A stretch of 7,620 nucleotides of DNA, from contig SBFZ01000115.1 of NCBI GenBank assembly GCA_006227095.1, positions 1-7,620 of the forward strand, given 5' to 3'. Below the pieces are notes generated by a model, which saw only the letters and a program-made list of their open reading frames with translations, was not told where the DNA came from and did no database searches. This DNA is from Bacteroidota bacterium. Its GTDB lineage: Bacteria; Bacteroidota; Bacteroidia; Bacteroidales; VadinHA17. The position numbers and the translations under genes were made by a program. This document shows positions 1-7,198 of the stretch, in pieces (the stretch's first letter is position 1; each line of letters starts with the position of its first letter).

Positions 1-96
1 TGCCTGCACATCGCGCCTCCTGACGCGGCCCATGCCTGCACGCTGTGCCTCCTGACGCGGCCCTTGCCTGCACATCGCGCCTCCTGACGCGCCGCC
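1..96. repeat. GC-rich tandem repeat, 32-base period, three copies
   Basis: Three head-to-tail units lie at 1-32, 33-64 and 65-96. Each begins TGCCTGCAC and contains CCTCCTGACGCG. Copies 1 and 2 differ at five positions, four of them clustered in the middle. Copy 3 matches copy 1 closely until about base 90 and then runs into the next repeat family. There are no unique spacers, so this is a minisatellite-type array and not CRISPR. The 32-base period is not a multiple of three, which argues against a coding repeat. The array may continue to the left of the window. Confidence 0.85.
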
Positions 97-187
97 TGGC
101 AGCATCATATCCCCCCGGCTTCCAAAGGGCTGACAGCCACCTCCTGGCCGCATCATATCCCGCCGGCTTCCAAAGGGCTGCCAGGCG
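93..187. repeat. 11-base inverted repeat bracketing the 48-base units
   Basis: CGCCTGGCAGC at 93-103 is the exact reverse complement of GCTGCCAGGCG at 177-187. The arms enclose most of the two 48-base repeat copies. A second inverted relation links AAGGGCTG (125-132 and 173-180) to CAGCCCTT at 220-227. A short hairpin sits at 192-208 (CTGCCG, five-base loop, CGGCAG). The region could fold into nested stems as RNA or cruciform DNA. It has no T-tract, so it does not read as an intrinsic terminator. Confidence 0.6.
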
Positions 188-196
188 ACACCTGCC
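102..196. repeat. GC-rich tandem repeat, 48-base period, two copies
   Basis: Units start at 102 and 150 with GCATCATATCCC and share about the first 35 bases, with two mismatches (33 of 35), including GGCTTCCAAAGGGCTG. The second copy diverges after about base 185. The unit also shares a CCTCCTG core with the 32-base family just upstream, so the two arrays look like a mosaic of related pieces. A 48-base unit equals 16 codons, and frames through it are open on both strands, but the neighbouring 32-base repeat would break any such frame. I therefore treat it as non-coding. Confidence 0.8.
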
Positions 197-240
197 GACT
201 CCCGGCAGTGGCATCAGTGCAGCCCTTCCTGCATCCCGCT

Positions 241-369
241 ACCATCCATATTATTCATAAACATGACATATGTAAGGTTTTCAGAAATCTATTGTTATTA
301 TTTTCACACTCGAAAAATTTCAGTCATAAGACACCGTTATTTTATCTAAATACTTAAAATTCAATAGAA
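241..369 (+). promoter_or_regulatory. AT-rich leader upstream of the hydrogenase operon
   Basis: Composition switches sharply from the GC-rich repeats to AT-rich DNA at about 245, and the switch back comes at the hydC start. This is the only sizeable non-coding stretch before the operon, so the promoter most likely lies here. I found no convincing sigma-70 pair and no exact Bacteroidota-type TAnnTTTG element; the nearest match is TATTTTAT at 338-345. An 8-base palindrome, ACATATGT, sits at 266-273. The call rests on position and composition only. Confidence 0.35.
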
Positions 370-831
370 ATGTATCACACTGGCAACCTGGTGAAGGATC
401 TGGCAGAGAAGCACGGCCGCAAGAGAGAGAGCCTTATGCCGATCCTTCAGGACATTGTTAAGAAGCACAACTACCTTACTGATGATGCAATGGTGGCAGT
501 AGCCACTGAGCTTGACATCTCTGCAGCAGAAGTTTACGGAACGGCATCATTTTACACCTTCCTTGATACCGAGGAGAGGGGAAAGAATGTTATCAGGGTC
601 TGCAAGACCATAACCTGTTCCATGAAGGGGAAGAATGACATAATCAGTACCATTGAGGATATCCTGAAGATAAAGGTGGGTGAAACCACTCCCGACAGGA
701 TGTTCACTCTTCTGGAAACAAACTGCATCGGGTGGTGTCACAAGGCTCCTGCCATTCTTATCAATGACATGCCTTACACTGACCTGACGCCGGAGACTGT
801 GATAGATGTGATTAAAGGTTATATGCGCTAA
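370..831 (+). CDS. hydC: NAD-linked [FeFe]-hydrogenase gamma subunit, NuoE-like 2Fe-2S protein
   Basis: A 153-residue thioredoxin-like ferredoxin of the NuoE/HydC/HndA family. It is a cytoplasmic electron-transfer subunit that docks on the flavin subunit encoded next. Residues 1 to about 65 form the usual NuoE helical N-terminus (ILQDIVKKHNYLTDDAM, then the VYGTASFYTF motif at 55-64). The 2Fe-2S ligands are visible as Cys78-x4-Cys83 (CKTITC) and Cys119-x3-Cys123 (CIGWC). Length is normal for the family. The start is the first ATG after an in-frame TAA at 355-357. It has no Shine-Dalgarno sequence, only an A-rich leader. It is the first gene of the hydCBA operon, 18 bases before hydB. The symbol follows Thermotoga naming; hndA or nuoE would be equally defensible from sequence alone. 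The operon context decides for hydrogenase over complex I. Confidence 0.93.
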   Translation: MYHTGNLVKDLAEKHGRKRESLMPILQDIVKKHNYLTDDAMVAVATELDISAAEVYGTASFYTFLDTEERGKNVIRVCKTITCSMKGKNDIISTIEDILKIKVGETTPDRMFTLLETNCIGWCHKAPAILINDMPYTDLTPETVIDVIKGYMR

Positions 832-834
832 CAA

Positions 835-842
835 GAGGGAGG
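835..842 (+). promoter_or_regulatory. Strong Shine-Dalgarno sequence of hydB
   Basis: GAGGGAGG ends 7 bases before the ATG at 850 and lies wholly in the 18-base gap after the hydC stop. It fixes the hydB start. It stands out because hydC and the three transporter genes have no comparable ribosome-binding sequence; hydA has only a modest AGGA at 2015-2018. Confidence 0.75.
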
Positions 843-849
843 CACTGAA

Positions 850-2010
850 ATGAAAAACAAAGGACTAACAAAGGTTGACCTTATATTTGAAACCATTGAT
901 GTCAGAAAGGTAATGACCAAGGCCTTCGAGATGACAAGTGATGAGATTATCAACGAAATCCTCGAATCAGGTCTTAAAGGTCGTGGCGGCGCCGGATTCC
1001 CAACCGGTCTGAAATGGAAGTACACTGCAGCCGAACAGGAACCGGAAAAATATATTGTCTGCAACGCTGATGAAGGCGAGCCCGGAACATTCAAGGACCG
1101 TGAGATTCTTGACAAGGCTGCCTCAAAGGTATATGCCGGGATGGCCATTGCCGGAAAGGCCATGGGATCAAAGAAGGGATTCATTTACCTGAGGGGTGAA
1201 TACAGGTTCCTTCTGCCTCAGCTGTTCGTGGAGCTTCACAAGTTTCACAAGATGATCCATGAGATAGGTTATGATTTCACCATTGAATACCGTATGGGCA
1301 GCGGCGCATATATCTGCGGTGAGGAGAGTGCCCTCTTTGAATCTATAGAGGGATTCCGCGGAGAGCCCCGCAACAAGCCTCCATACCCGACAGTCAGCGG
1401 TCTTTTCTCAAAACCCACCTCGATCAACAATGTCGAGACCCTGGTAACAGCAGTAATGATCATAGAGAAGGGGGCGAATGAATACGTAAAACTTGGAACG
1501 AAAGACTCCCGCGGGTCAAAGGTATTCTCAATATCCGGTGACACTCCCATTCCCGGAATTTTCGAACTGGAGCTTGGTATGACCGTACAGGAATTCGTTA
1601 ATGAGTTTGGTGACGGTGACACCAAGGCGGTTCAGGTTGGAGGTGCGTCAGGCTTCTGCGTACCGCGCAAGAGGTTCGGTGACACCATCATTGGTTTCGA
1701 GGGTGTGCCTACGGGCGGATCCATGAAGCTTTTCAACAGTTCCCGCTCAATGTACAATGTGCTTCACAACTACCTTGACTTCTTTGCCGAGGAGTCGTGC
1801 GGCCAGTGTACCCCGTGCCGTGTCGGCTGCCAGCAGCTGCTCAAGGGTGTGGAAAATGTAAAGAAGGGCGAAGCAAAATCCACATATCTTAATGAACTGG
1901 TCAAGCTGGCTGATACCATGAAGGTTGCTTCAAAATGCGGTCTTGGCCAGTCTGTTGGCAACGCCTTCAAATCAATAGTCGAGAATTTCAGGGAAGAGAT
2001 AATTTACTAA
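850..2010 (+). CDS. hydB: NAD-linked [FeFe]-hydrogenase beta subunit, NuoF-like, short form
   Basis: A 386-residue flavoprotein of the NuoF/HydB/HndC family. It binds FMN and NAD(H) and passes electrons to the hydrogenase subunit. In order: FMN/NADH Rossmann-like domain with GRGGAGFPTGLKW (44-56), CNADEGEPGTFKDR (71-84) and YICGEESALFESIEG (155-169); an SLBB-type region (about 230-305); and a 4Fe-4S domain with Cys317, Cys320, Cys323 (CGQCTPC) and Cys363. It is notably short. The bifurcating HydB of Thermotoga has an N-terminal thioredoxin-like 2Fe-2S domain and a C-terminal ferredoxin-like pair of 4Fe-4S clusters. Both are absent: the protein starts about 40 residues before the glycine-rich FMN loop and stops soon after Cys363. 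The strong Shine-Dalgarno supports the start, so the missing N-terminus is not a start-calling error. It lies between hydC and hydA, 17 bases before the latter. Confidence 0.95.
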   Translation: MKNKGLTKVDLIFETIDVRKVMTKAFEMTSDEIINEILESGLKGRGGAGFPTGLKWKYTAAEQEPEKYIVCNADEGEPGTFKDREILDKAASKVYAGMAIAGKAMGSKKGFIYLRGEYRFLLPQLFVELHKFHKMIHEIGYDFTIEYRMGSGAYICGEESALFESIEGFRGEPRNKPPYPTVSGLFSKPTSINNVETLVTAVMIIEKGANEYVKLGTKDSRGSKVFSISGDTPIPGIFELELGMTVQEFVNEFGDGDTKAVQVGGASGFCVPRKRFGDTIIGFEGVPTGGSMKLFNSSRSMYNVLHNYLDFFAEESCGQCTPCRVGCQQLLKGVENVKKGEAKSTYLNELVKLADTMKVASKCGLGQSVGNAFKSIVENFREEIIY

Positions 2011-2027
2011 ATACAGGATAGAATAAA

Positions 2028-3809
2028 ATGGTTACTCTTAAGATAAATGATCAGGAAGTAAAGGTAGCGGAAGGAACCACAGTCCTTGAGGCTGCCAAGA
2101 AGCTTGGCGTAAATATTCCGACACTGTGCAATCACCCCGATCTCTGTGTGGCAGGAAACTGTCGCGTATGCGTGGTAGAGCAGACCGGTGCCCGCACTCT
2201 CATAGCAGCCTGTGCAATGCCCGTCTCCGAAGGGATGGATATACACACCAATTCTCTGAAGGTCAGGAATGCACGCAAGCATATAGTTGAGCTGCTGCTG
2301 TCAGAGCACAGGGCAGACTGCACCAAGTGTTACAAGAACCAGAAGTGTGAGCTCCAGACACTCGCAAATGAGTATTCTTTTGGTGAGCATATTTTCCTTG
2401 ACCTGGTTGAGAATCACCCCTATATTGTAGACAGGTCATCACCGGCTTTCATCAAGGATGACAGCAAGTGCATCAGGTGCCAGCGCTGTGTCCGTACATG
2501 TGCCCAGCTGCAGCATGTTTCTGCAATTGCAGTTGCCAACAAGGGGGCGCACATGAAGATCTCCTCATTCCATGACAGGCCCATGAGCCACGTGGTTTGC
2601 ACCAACTGTGGCCAGTGTGTCAACCGTTGCCCGACGGGTGCTCTGACGGAAAAGACCTATATTGACCAGGTATGGGATGCCATTTACGATACTGACAAGC
2701 ATGTGGTTGTGCAGACAGCCCCGGCAGTCAGGGTAGCCCTTGGAGAAGACCTGGGATATGATCCGGGTGAAAGGGTGACGGGCAAAATGGTTACCGCTCT
2801 CAGGCAGCTTGGGTTTGACTCGGTGCTTGACACTGACTTCACTGCTGACCTTACAATTATTGAGGAAGGTACTGAGCTGCTTACCAGGCTGAAGAAGGTA
2901 CTGGTTGAGAATGACCACAGCATGGCACTTCCGATGTTCACATCCTGCTCACCGGGTTGGATCAAGTTCATTGAGCATAAATACCCGAAGATGCTCCCGA
3001 ACCTCTCCACATGCAAATCGCCGCAGCAGATGTTCGGAGCCCTTGCCAAGACATTCTATGCCCAGAAGCGCAATATTGACCCTTCAAAGGTGGTCTCAGT
3101 ATCGATAATGCCCTGTACGGCCAAGAAGTATGAGGCTGACAGGCCCGAAATGAGGTCAAGCGGATACAAGGACATTGATTTCGTTCTCACCACCCGTGAA
3201 CTGGCAGTAATGATCAAGCAGGCAGGGATAGACTTCCGTACGCTTGAACCTACCCATTATGATTCACTGATGGGTTCATCAACTGGCGCCGCAGTAATAT
3301 TCGGGGCTACAGGAGGTGTGATGGAAGCAGCTTTGCGTACTGCCTATGAGATTGTTACAGGTAAGCCTGTGCCGTTCAAGAACCTCAATATCATGCCTGT
3401 GAGAGGTATGGACGGTGTCAAGGAAGCCACAGTCAAAATTGAAGGAACCACCGAGGAATGGAGATTCCTGGAAGGTGCTGAACTTAAAGTTGCAATAGCC
3501 CACGGACTCGTCAATGCCAACAAGGTCGCAAAGGCTGTCAGTACCGGCAAGGCAAACTACCATTTCATTGAGATCATGGCCTGCCCCGGAGGTTGTATAG
3601 GTGGTGGCGGACAGCCAATACCAACGAATGTGGAGGTAAGGCAGAAACGAATGGATGCCATTTACTCGGAGGATATGCATATGGATCTGAGAAAATCACA
3701 TGAGAACCCCGAAGTGATTGCTATCTACAACGAGTTCCTGGAGAAGCCGAATGGTCATAAGTCTCATGAATTGCTACATACACATTATATTGAGAGAGAA
3801 TCCTATTGA
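2028..3809 (+). CDS. hydA: [FeFe]-hydrogenase catalytic alpha subunit
   Basis: A 593-residue catalytic subunit that makes or oxidises H2 at the H-cluster. Domains in order: plant-type 2Fe-2S (Cys34, Cys45, Cys48, Cys62); His-Cys3 4Fe-4S site (His94, Cys98, Cys101, Cys107); two ferredoxin-like 4Fe-4S clusters (Cys148/151/154/158 and Cys191/194/197/201); H-domain; and a C-terminal small-subunit-like region (about 535-593, ending in the typical SHENP and LLHTHY motifs). H-cluster motifs are L1 TSCSPGW (305-311), L2 MPCTAKKYE (361-369, Cys363) and L3 EIMACPGGCIGGGG (515-528, Cys519 and Cys523). L1 has Ser where many enzymes have a second Cys. No extra C-terminal 2Fe-2S domain follows, unlike Thermotoga HydA. 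An EEGTEL stretch (279-284) resembles the proton-pathway glutamates. AGGA at 2015-2018 supports the start. The H-cluster maturases HydE, HydF and HydG are not in this window. This is the last gene of the operon. Confidence 0.97.
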   Translation: MVTLKINDQEVKVAEGTTVLEAAKKLGVNIPTLCNHPDLCVAGNCRVCVVEQTGARTLIAACAMPVSEGMDIHTNSLKVRNARKHIVELLLSEHRADCTKCYKNQKCELQTLANEYSFGEHIFLDLVENHPYIVDRSSPAFIKDDSKCIRCQRCVRTCAQLQHVSAIAVANKGAHMKISSFHDRPMSHVVCTNCGQCVNRCPTGALTEKTYIDQVWDAIYDTDKHVVVQTAPAVRVALGEDLGYDPGERVTGKMVTALRQLGFDSVLDTDFTADLTIIEEGTELLTRLKKVLVENDHSMALPMFTSCSPGWIKFIEHKYPKMLPNLSTCKSPQQMFGALAKTFYAQKRNIDPSKVVSVSIMPCTAKKYEADRPEMRSSGYKDIDFVLTTRELAVMIKQAGIDFRTLEPTHYDSLMGSSTGAAVIFGATGGVMEAALRTAYEIVTGKPVPFKNLNIMPVRGMDGVKEATVKIEGTTEEWRFLEGAELKVAIAHGLVNANKVAKAVSTGKANYHFIEIMACPGGCIGGGGQPIPTNVEVRQKRMDAIYSEDMHMDLRKSHENPEVIAIYNEFLEKPNGHKSHELLHTHYIERESY

Positions 3810-3833
3810 TTGATTCTGCCTGTCAGTTATGCC

Positions 3834-3869
3834 GCAGAGACGTTGCCAGCAGCGTCTCTGCTTTTTTTT
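3834..3869 (+). terminator. Intrinsic terminator after hydA
   Basis: The arms GCAGAGACGTTGC (3834-3846) and GCAGCGTCTCTGC (3849-3861) form a long GC-rich stem with a single G-T wobble. The innermost pair must open, leaving a four-base loop. Eight T residues follow directly at 3862-3869. It begins 24 bases after the hydA stop and should end the hydCBA transcript, separating it from the transporter genes. Confidence 0.93.
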
Positions 3870-3958
3870 GCTGTTTTTCAACAGAAAAGTTTGCTGCTAA
3901 GCAGTTTTTCACCATTTTTAGAAAGTCGGGCAATTCGTTGCTGAAACATGAATGAACT

Positions 3959-5323
3959 ATGAGTGGTTTTGACTTTTCGAAAAGAGATTCTTTTGGCAGC
4001 AGGCTGGGTGTTATTGCTGCGGCGGCCGGATCGGCAGTTGGGCTTGGTAATATATGGAGGTTTCCCTATGTCCTCGGTGAGAACGGGGGAGGGGCTTTCC
4101 TCATCATCTACCTGGTCATAATCTTCTCCATCGGTATACCCGTTATGATGTCCGAACTGGTAATAGGCCGGCGGTCTCAGCGGAATGCGGTGGGTGCGTT
4201 CCGGACCCTTGCCCCGGGCAAACCCTGGTTCCTTGTAGGTACGATGGGTATTGTGGCTGCCTTTATGATACTCGCATTTTATACAGCGGTTGCCGGATGG
4301 ACACTCGAATACCTCTTCCAGACACTTACCGGCGGAATCAGGGGGAAGGACTCCGTGGAACTTACGGTTATGTTTGACCACTTCCAGAAAGAATCTCTTC
4401 GCCCTGCGCTCTGGTTTTCCGTGTTCATGATAGCCACCGCCGGCATTGTCCTCGGAGGGGTAAGAAAAGGGATAGAAAAATCAACCAAGATACTGATGCC
4501 ATTGCTTTTCATCCTGCTTATAGTGCTCTGCATCAAGTCGCTTACTCTTCCGGGTGCCGGAAAGGGTATTGAATTTCTGTTCCGCCCTGATTTTTCAAAA
4601 ATCACAGGCACCACGGTACTGATGGCCCTGGGACAGGCATTCTTTTCCCTCAGCATTGGCATGGGTACGCTTATCACCTACGGTTCCTACATACCAAAGG
4701 ATAATAAACTGGGAAGCACGGCAGTACAGGTCTCAATGGTAGATCTTGCCATTGCCATATTCGCCGGCCTGGCCATCTTCCCTGCAGTGTTTGCCTTCGG
4801 GATATCACCTTCCTCCGGTGAGGCGCTTACATTCATAGTGCTGCCGGGTATCTTCCAGCAGATGGCAGGAGGGATGATCTTTGCCTTTGCCTTTTTCTTC
4901 CTCCTGGCGATAGCAGCGTTGACATCAACGATATCAGTGCTTGAAGTGATTGTGGCTTACTTCTCGGAACAGCTCAACATGAGCAGGCGAACCGCGATAC
5001 TCATTGCCACAGCCTCAATGTTCATTCTTGGAATCTCTGCTTCCCTGTCATGGGGCGCAATGAAAGGGGTGACCCTGTTCGGGCTGAATATCTTTGACCT
5101 CTTCAATTTCACCACTGCCAATATCCTTCTGCCACTTGGCGGACTGCTCATTGTGGCATTCCTGGGCTGGTTCTTCCCGGGAAAGGATTCCAGGGACGAA
5201 CTGTCGAACGGTGGTTCAGTGAAAATAAGATACTACAGTCTCTACCGGTTCGCCATAAGGTTTCTGGCACCGGTTGCCATTGCCCTTGTTTTTCTCAACG
5301 GACTCGGATTGCTTGAATTCTAA
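3959..5323 (+). CDS. Sodium-dependent transporter of the NSS (SNF) family, copy 1
   Basis: A 454-residue integral membrane symporter of the neurotransmitter:sodium symporter family, expected to import an amino acid with Na+. TM1 carries the signature [14 protein letters not shown] (24-37). TM3 has [13 protein letters not shown] with Tyr108 and Trp114, which line up with LeuT Tyr108 and Trp114. The TM6 unwound region is [20 protein letters not shown] (224-243). TM8 has LTSTISVLE (321-329), where LeuT-fold proteins place the Na2-site Thr/Ser. I count about 11 hydrophobic segments, the usual bacterial NSS number, and the length is normal. The substrate cannot be read from sequence; characterised relatives carry hydrophobic or aromatic amino acids. 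An in-frame TGA at 3953-3955 forces the start, and copy 2 begins with the same residues. No Shine-Dalgarno is present. It is likely cotranscribed with the AGCS gene 17 bases downstream. Confidence 0.95.
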   Translation: MSGFDFSKRDSFGSRLGVIAAAAGSAVGLGNIWRFPYVLGENGGGAFLIIYLVIIFSIGIPVMMSELVIGRRSQRNAVGAFRTLAPGKPWFLVGTMGIVAAFMILAFYTAVAGWTLEYLFQTLTGGIRGKDSVELTVMFDHFQKESLRPALWFSVFMIATAGIVLGGVRKGIEKSTKILMPLLFILLIVLCIKSLTLPGAGKGIEFLFRPDFSKITGTTVLMALGQAFFSLSIGMGTLITYGSYIPKDNKLGSTAVQVSMVDLAIAIFAGLAIFPAVFAFGISPSSGEALTFIVLPGIFQQMAGGMIFAFAFFFLLAIAALTSTISVLEVIVAYFSEQLNMSRRTAILIATASMFILGISASLSWGAMKGVTLFGLNIFDLFNFTTANILLPLGGLLIVAFLGWFFPGKDSRDELSNGGSVKIRYYSLYRFAIRFLAPVAIALVFLNGLGLLEF

Positions 5324-5340
5324 CGATCAATGAAAAAGAT

Positions 5341-7080
5341 ATGCACGGAATAAACGATTTCCTGGTAAAGCTTGACGGATACCTTGGTGGTCATCCATGG
5401 TTCATGGTTCTGCTGATTGGCACAGGCCTCTTTTTTACAATTTATCTGGGATTTCCGCAGATAAGGTATTTCAGGCATGCCATAAGGATAACGCGCGGAA
5501 CCTATGATCATTCACATGACATTGGTGATACATCCCATTTCCAGTCGCTTGCAACGGCTCTTTCAGGAACGGTAGGAACGGGGAATATTGCGGGGGTTGC
5601 CCTTGCAATCCACCTCGGAGGTCCGGCAGCTCTATTCTGGATGCTGGTCACGGCTGCCATTGGCATGTGCACGAAAATGGTCGAAGTCTCGATATCCCAC
5701 AAGTACCGCGACATTCTTCCAGACGGTTCGGTTTCAGGGGGTCCGATGTACTACATGAAAAAGCGTCTTAACATAAAGACAGGCAGCGGTAAGATCATCA
5801 AGACCGGTGTGGTGCTCGGTGCATTTTTCGCCGGGGCAACCATACTCAGTTCATTCGGTACCGGCAGCCTGCCGCAGATAAACAGCATTTCCAACTCCGT
5901 GTTTGCATCATTTGGCATTAAGCATATCATAACCGGGGGTATCCTGGCCGTACTGCTGGGCCTTGTCATAATCGGAGGGATAAAGAGAATTGCCAAAGTC
6001 ACTTCCGTACTGGTGCCGTTCATGGCCATACTCTATCTCACCGGTGCGCTGCTTGTCATCTTTTCACATCCGGGAAACATAATACCATCCTTCATCTCCA
6101 TATTTGCCGATGCCTTCACCGGTTCAGCAGCTGCAGGAGGGTTCCTGGGAGCCTCATTTGCCTTTGCCATGAACAGGGGCGTGAACAGGGGTCTGTTCTC
6201 GAATGAGTCTGGCCAGGGTTCAGCACCCATAGCGCACTCTGCAGCCCGGGCCCCGGAGCCTGTCTCCGAGGGTATGGTGGCACTGCTCGAACCGTTCATT
6301 GATACCATCTGCATATGTACTTTGACCGGGCTTGTTCTCCTGGCTTCCGGTGCATGGAACACGAAGACTGAAAACCAGTTTCAGCCTACCGACATGCAGA
6401 TTCTTACCGGCATTTATGATGACGGTAACAAGGATGATGTCAAAAAACTGAGCAGGCACCTCAGGGGGGATGAGTTCCTTGATCTGTTCAATGGTAAACT
6501 TTCAATAGAGAATGGTGAGATAACCACTGCGGGAGTCTCGGTCATCCATGCAAGGTCACTCGCGGAAAATGTCAGGTTTCTTTCAGGAAAGGATCCATAC
6601 AGCGGTGAACTTGAAGTGATTGCCGGAAAGCTGGCCCCGATGACATCCCTGACAGTGCGGGGTGAGTCACTCATACACAGTGCCCCGCTGACCACATTTG
6701 CTTTCAGCCAGAGCATGCTCAAGGGCTACGGGTCATATATAGTCACCTTTTCACTGCTTCTGTTCGCATTCTCCACTGCCATTTCCTGGTCTTACTATGG
6801 TGACAGGGCTACCACATACCTGTTCGGCCAGAAGTATGTGCTGATTTACAGGCTCGTCTATGTGAGTGCCTTCTTCATTGCCTCATTCACAGACACCACG
6901 ATAATCTGGTCTCTGTCATACGTGGCAATAGTCCTGATGGCTGTTCCCAACCTGATAGGCATACTCCTTCTCCGTAAGGAAGTAAAGGAATCGGTACGTG
7001 ATTACTGGCTTGCCTTCTCCAGGCAATACCCCGGAGAAAAGATCTCCAAAAAGATGTCGAAGAGGTTTGGTTCTGACTAA
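5341..7080 (+). CDS. Alanine/glycine:cation symporter (AGCS family) with inserted loop domain
   Basis: A 579-residue membrane protein of the alanine or glycine:cation symporter family, which takes up alanine or glycine with Na+ (or H+). Family motifs: [20 protein letters not shown] (75-94), GGPMYYM (133-139), [17 protein letters not shown] (284-300) and [10 protein letters not shown] (481-490). The protein is about 100 residues longer than typical members. The extra length is a charged, non-hydrophobic segment at about 341-448, between GAWN (337-340) and the continuing core ([10 protein letters not shown], 448-457). It reads as a soluble domain in a loop between two transmembrane helices. The frame is uninterrupted, so this is an insertion and not a fusion artefact visible here. 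The C-terminus is short and basic. The ATG at 5341 gives the expected N-terminus; an ATG at 5330 is out of frame and stops after seven codons. No Shine-Dalgarno is visible. Confidence 0.95.
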   Translation: MHGINDFLVKLDGYLGGHPWFMVLLIGTGLFFTIYLGFPQIRYFRHAIRITRGTYDHSHDIGDTSHFQSLATALSGTVGTGNIAGVALAIHLGGPAALFWMLVTAAIGMCTKMVEVSISHKYRDILPDGSVSGGPMYYMKKRLNIKTGSGKIIKTGVVLGAFFAGATILSSFGTGSLPQINSISNSVFASFGIKHIITGGILAVLLGLVIIGGIKRIAKVTSVLVPFMAILYLTGALLVIFSHPGNIIPSFISIFADAFTGSAAAGGFLGASFAFAMNRGVNRGLFSNESGQGSAPIAHSAARAPEPVSEGMVALLEPFIDTICICTLTGLVLLASGAWNTKTENQFQPTDMQILTGIYDDGNKDDVKKLSRHLRGDEFLDLFNGKLSIENGEITTAGVSVIHARSLAENVRFLSGKDPYSGELEVIAGKLAPMTSLTVRGESLIHSAPLTTFAFSQSMLKGYGSYIVTFSLLLFAFSTAISWSYYGDRATTYLFGQKYVLIYRLVYVSAFFIASFTDTTIIWSLSYVAIVLMAVPNLIGILLLRKEVKESVRDYWLAFSRQYPGEKISKKMSKRFGSD

Positions 7081-7099
7081 TACTAAGTAATTCAGGCAC

Positions 7100-7122
7100 T
7101 TATCCGGATAAACATTTTTTTT
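7100..7122 (+). other. 12-base palindrome followed by a T-tract after the AGCS gene
   Basis: TTATCCGGATAA at 7100-7111 is a perfect palindrome, followed after three bases by eight T residues (7115-7122). It lies 20 bases past the AGCS stop. As RNA it could form only a four-pair A-U stem with a CCGG loop, so it would be a poor intrinsic terminator. A protein-binding site or a weak terminator are both possible. Confidence 0.3.
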
Positions 7123-7160
7123 GCCGCTGCTGTATAAGGGATTGAGTTTTTAATAACCTT

Positions 7161-7187
7161 TGATCACTTAAATTTCCTGAGTGATCA
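7161..7187. promoter_or_regulatory. Inverted repeat upstream of the second NSS gene
   Basis: TGATCACT at 7161-7168 is exactly mirrored by AGTGATCA at 7180-7187. With one T-G wobble and one more A-T pair the arms extend to ten bases around a seven-base loop (7171-7177). The element ends 11 bases before the ATG at 7199. No T-tract follows, so it is not a terminator. A dimeric-regulator operator or a 5' leader hairpin affecting translation are the likely roles. No such repeat precedes the first NSS gene. Confidence 0.5.
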
Positions 7188-7198
7188 TTGTCTGAGTT

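Noticed and set aside
1..196. Possible CRISPR array, because of regularly repeated 32-base units.
   Set aside because: The units abut with no unique spacers, vary internally, and change to a different period after three copies. No cas gene is present.
45..260. A 71-codon + strand frame through the GC-rich repeats, and a minus-strand frame from an ATG at 212-214 that stays open past the left edge.
   Set aside because: Both frames run through tandem repeats in stop-poor GC-rich DNA, and open frames on both strands are expected there. The 32-base period breaks reading phase, there is no ribosome-binding sequence, and neither product resembles a known protein. The minus-strand frame could be reconsidered if sequence to the left extends it.
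261..369. Specific promoter boxes for the hydrogenase operon.
   Set aside because: The stretch is so AT-rich that partial matches occur everywhere. No pair with proper spacing matched either the sigma-70 or the Bacteroidota consensus well enough to call.
370..2010. hydC and hydB as NuoE and NuoF of respiratory complex I, or of an NAD-dependent formate dehydrogenase.
   Set aside because: No other nuo genes are present, and the two genes are directly followed, at 17-18 base spacing, by a complete [FeFe]-hydrogenase catalytic subunit.
3894..3909. Small hairpin CTGC-TAA-GCAG followed by five T residues, as a second terminator.
   Set aside because: The stem is only four pairs and lies just downstream of a far stronger terminator, within the probable promoter region of the NSS gene. 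Chance is a sufficient explanation.
3878..4677. Long minus-strand frames opposite the first NSS gene (for example 3878-4381 and 4279-4677).
   Set aside because: They are shadows of a clear membrane transporter gene on the + strand. Their translations have no recognisable motifs or transporter-like hydrophobicity.
5330..5353. ATG at 5330 as the start of the AGCS gene.
   Set aside because: It is in a different frame and reaches a stop after seven codons; the 5341 ATG gives the family-like N-terminus.
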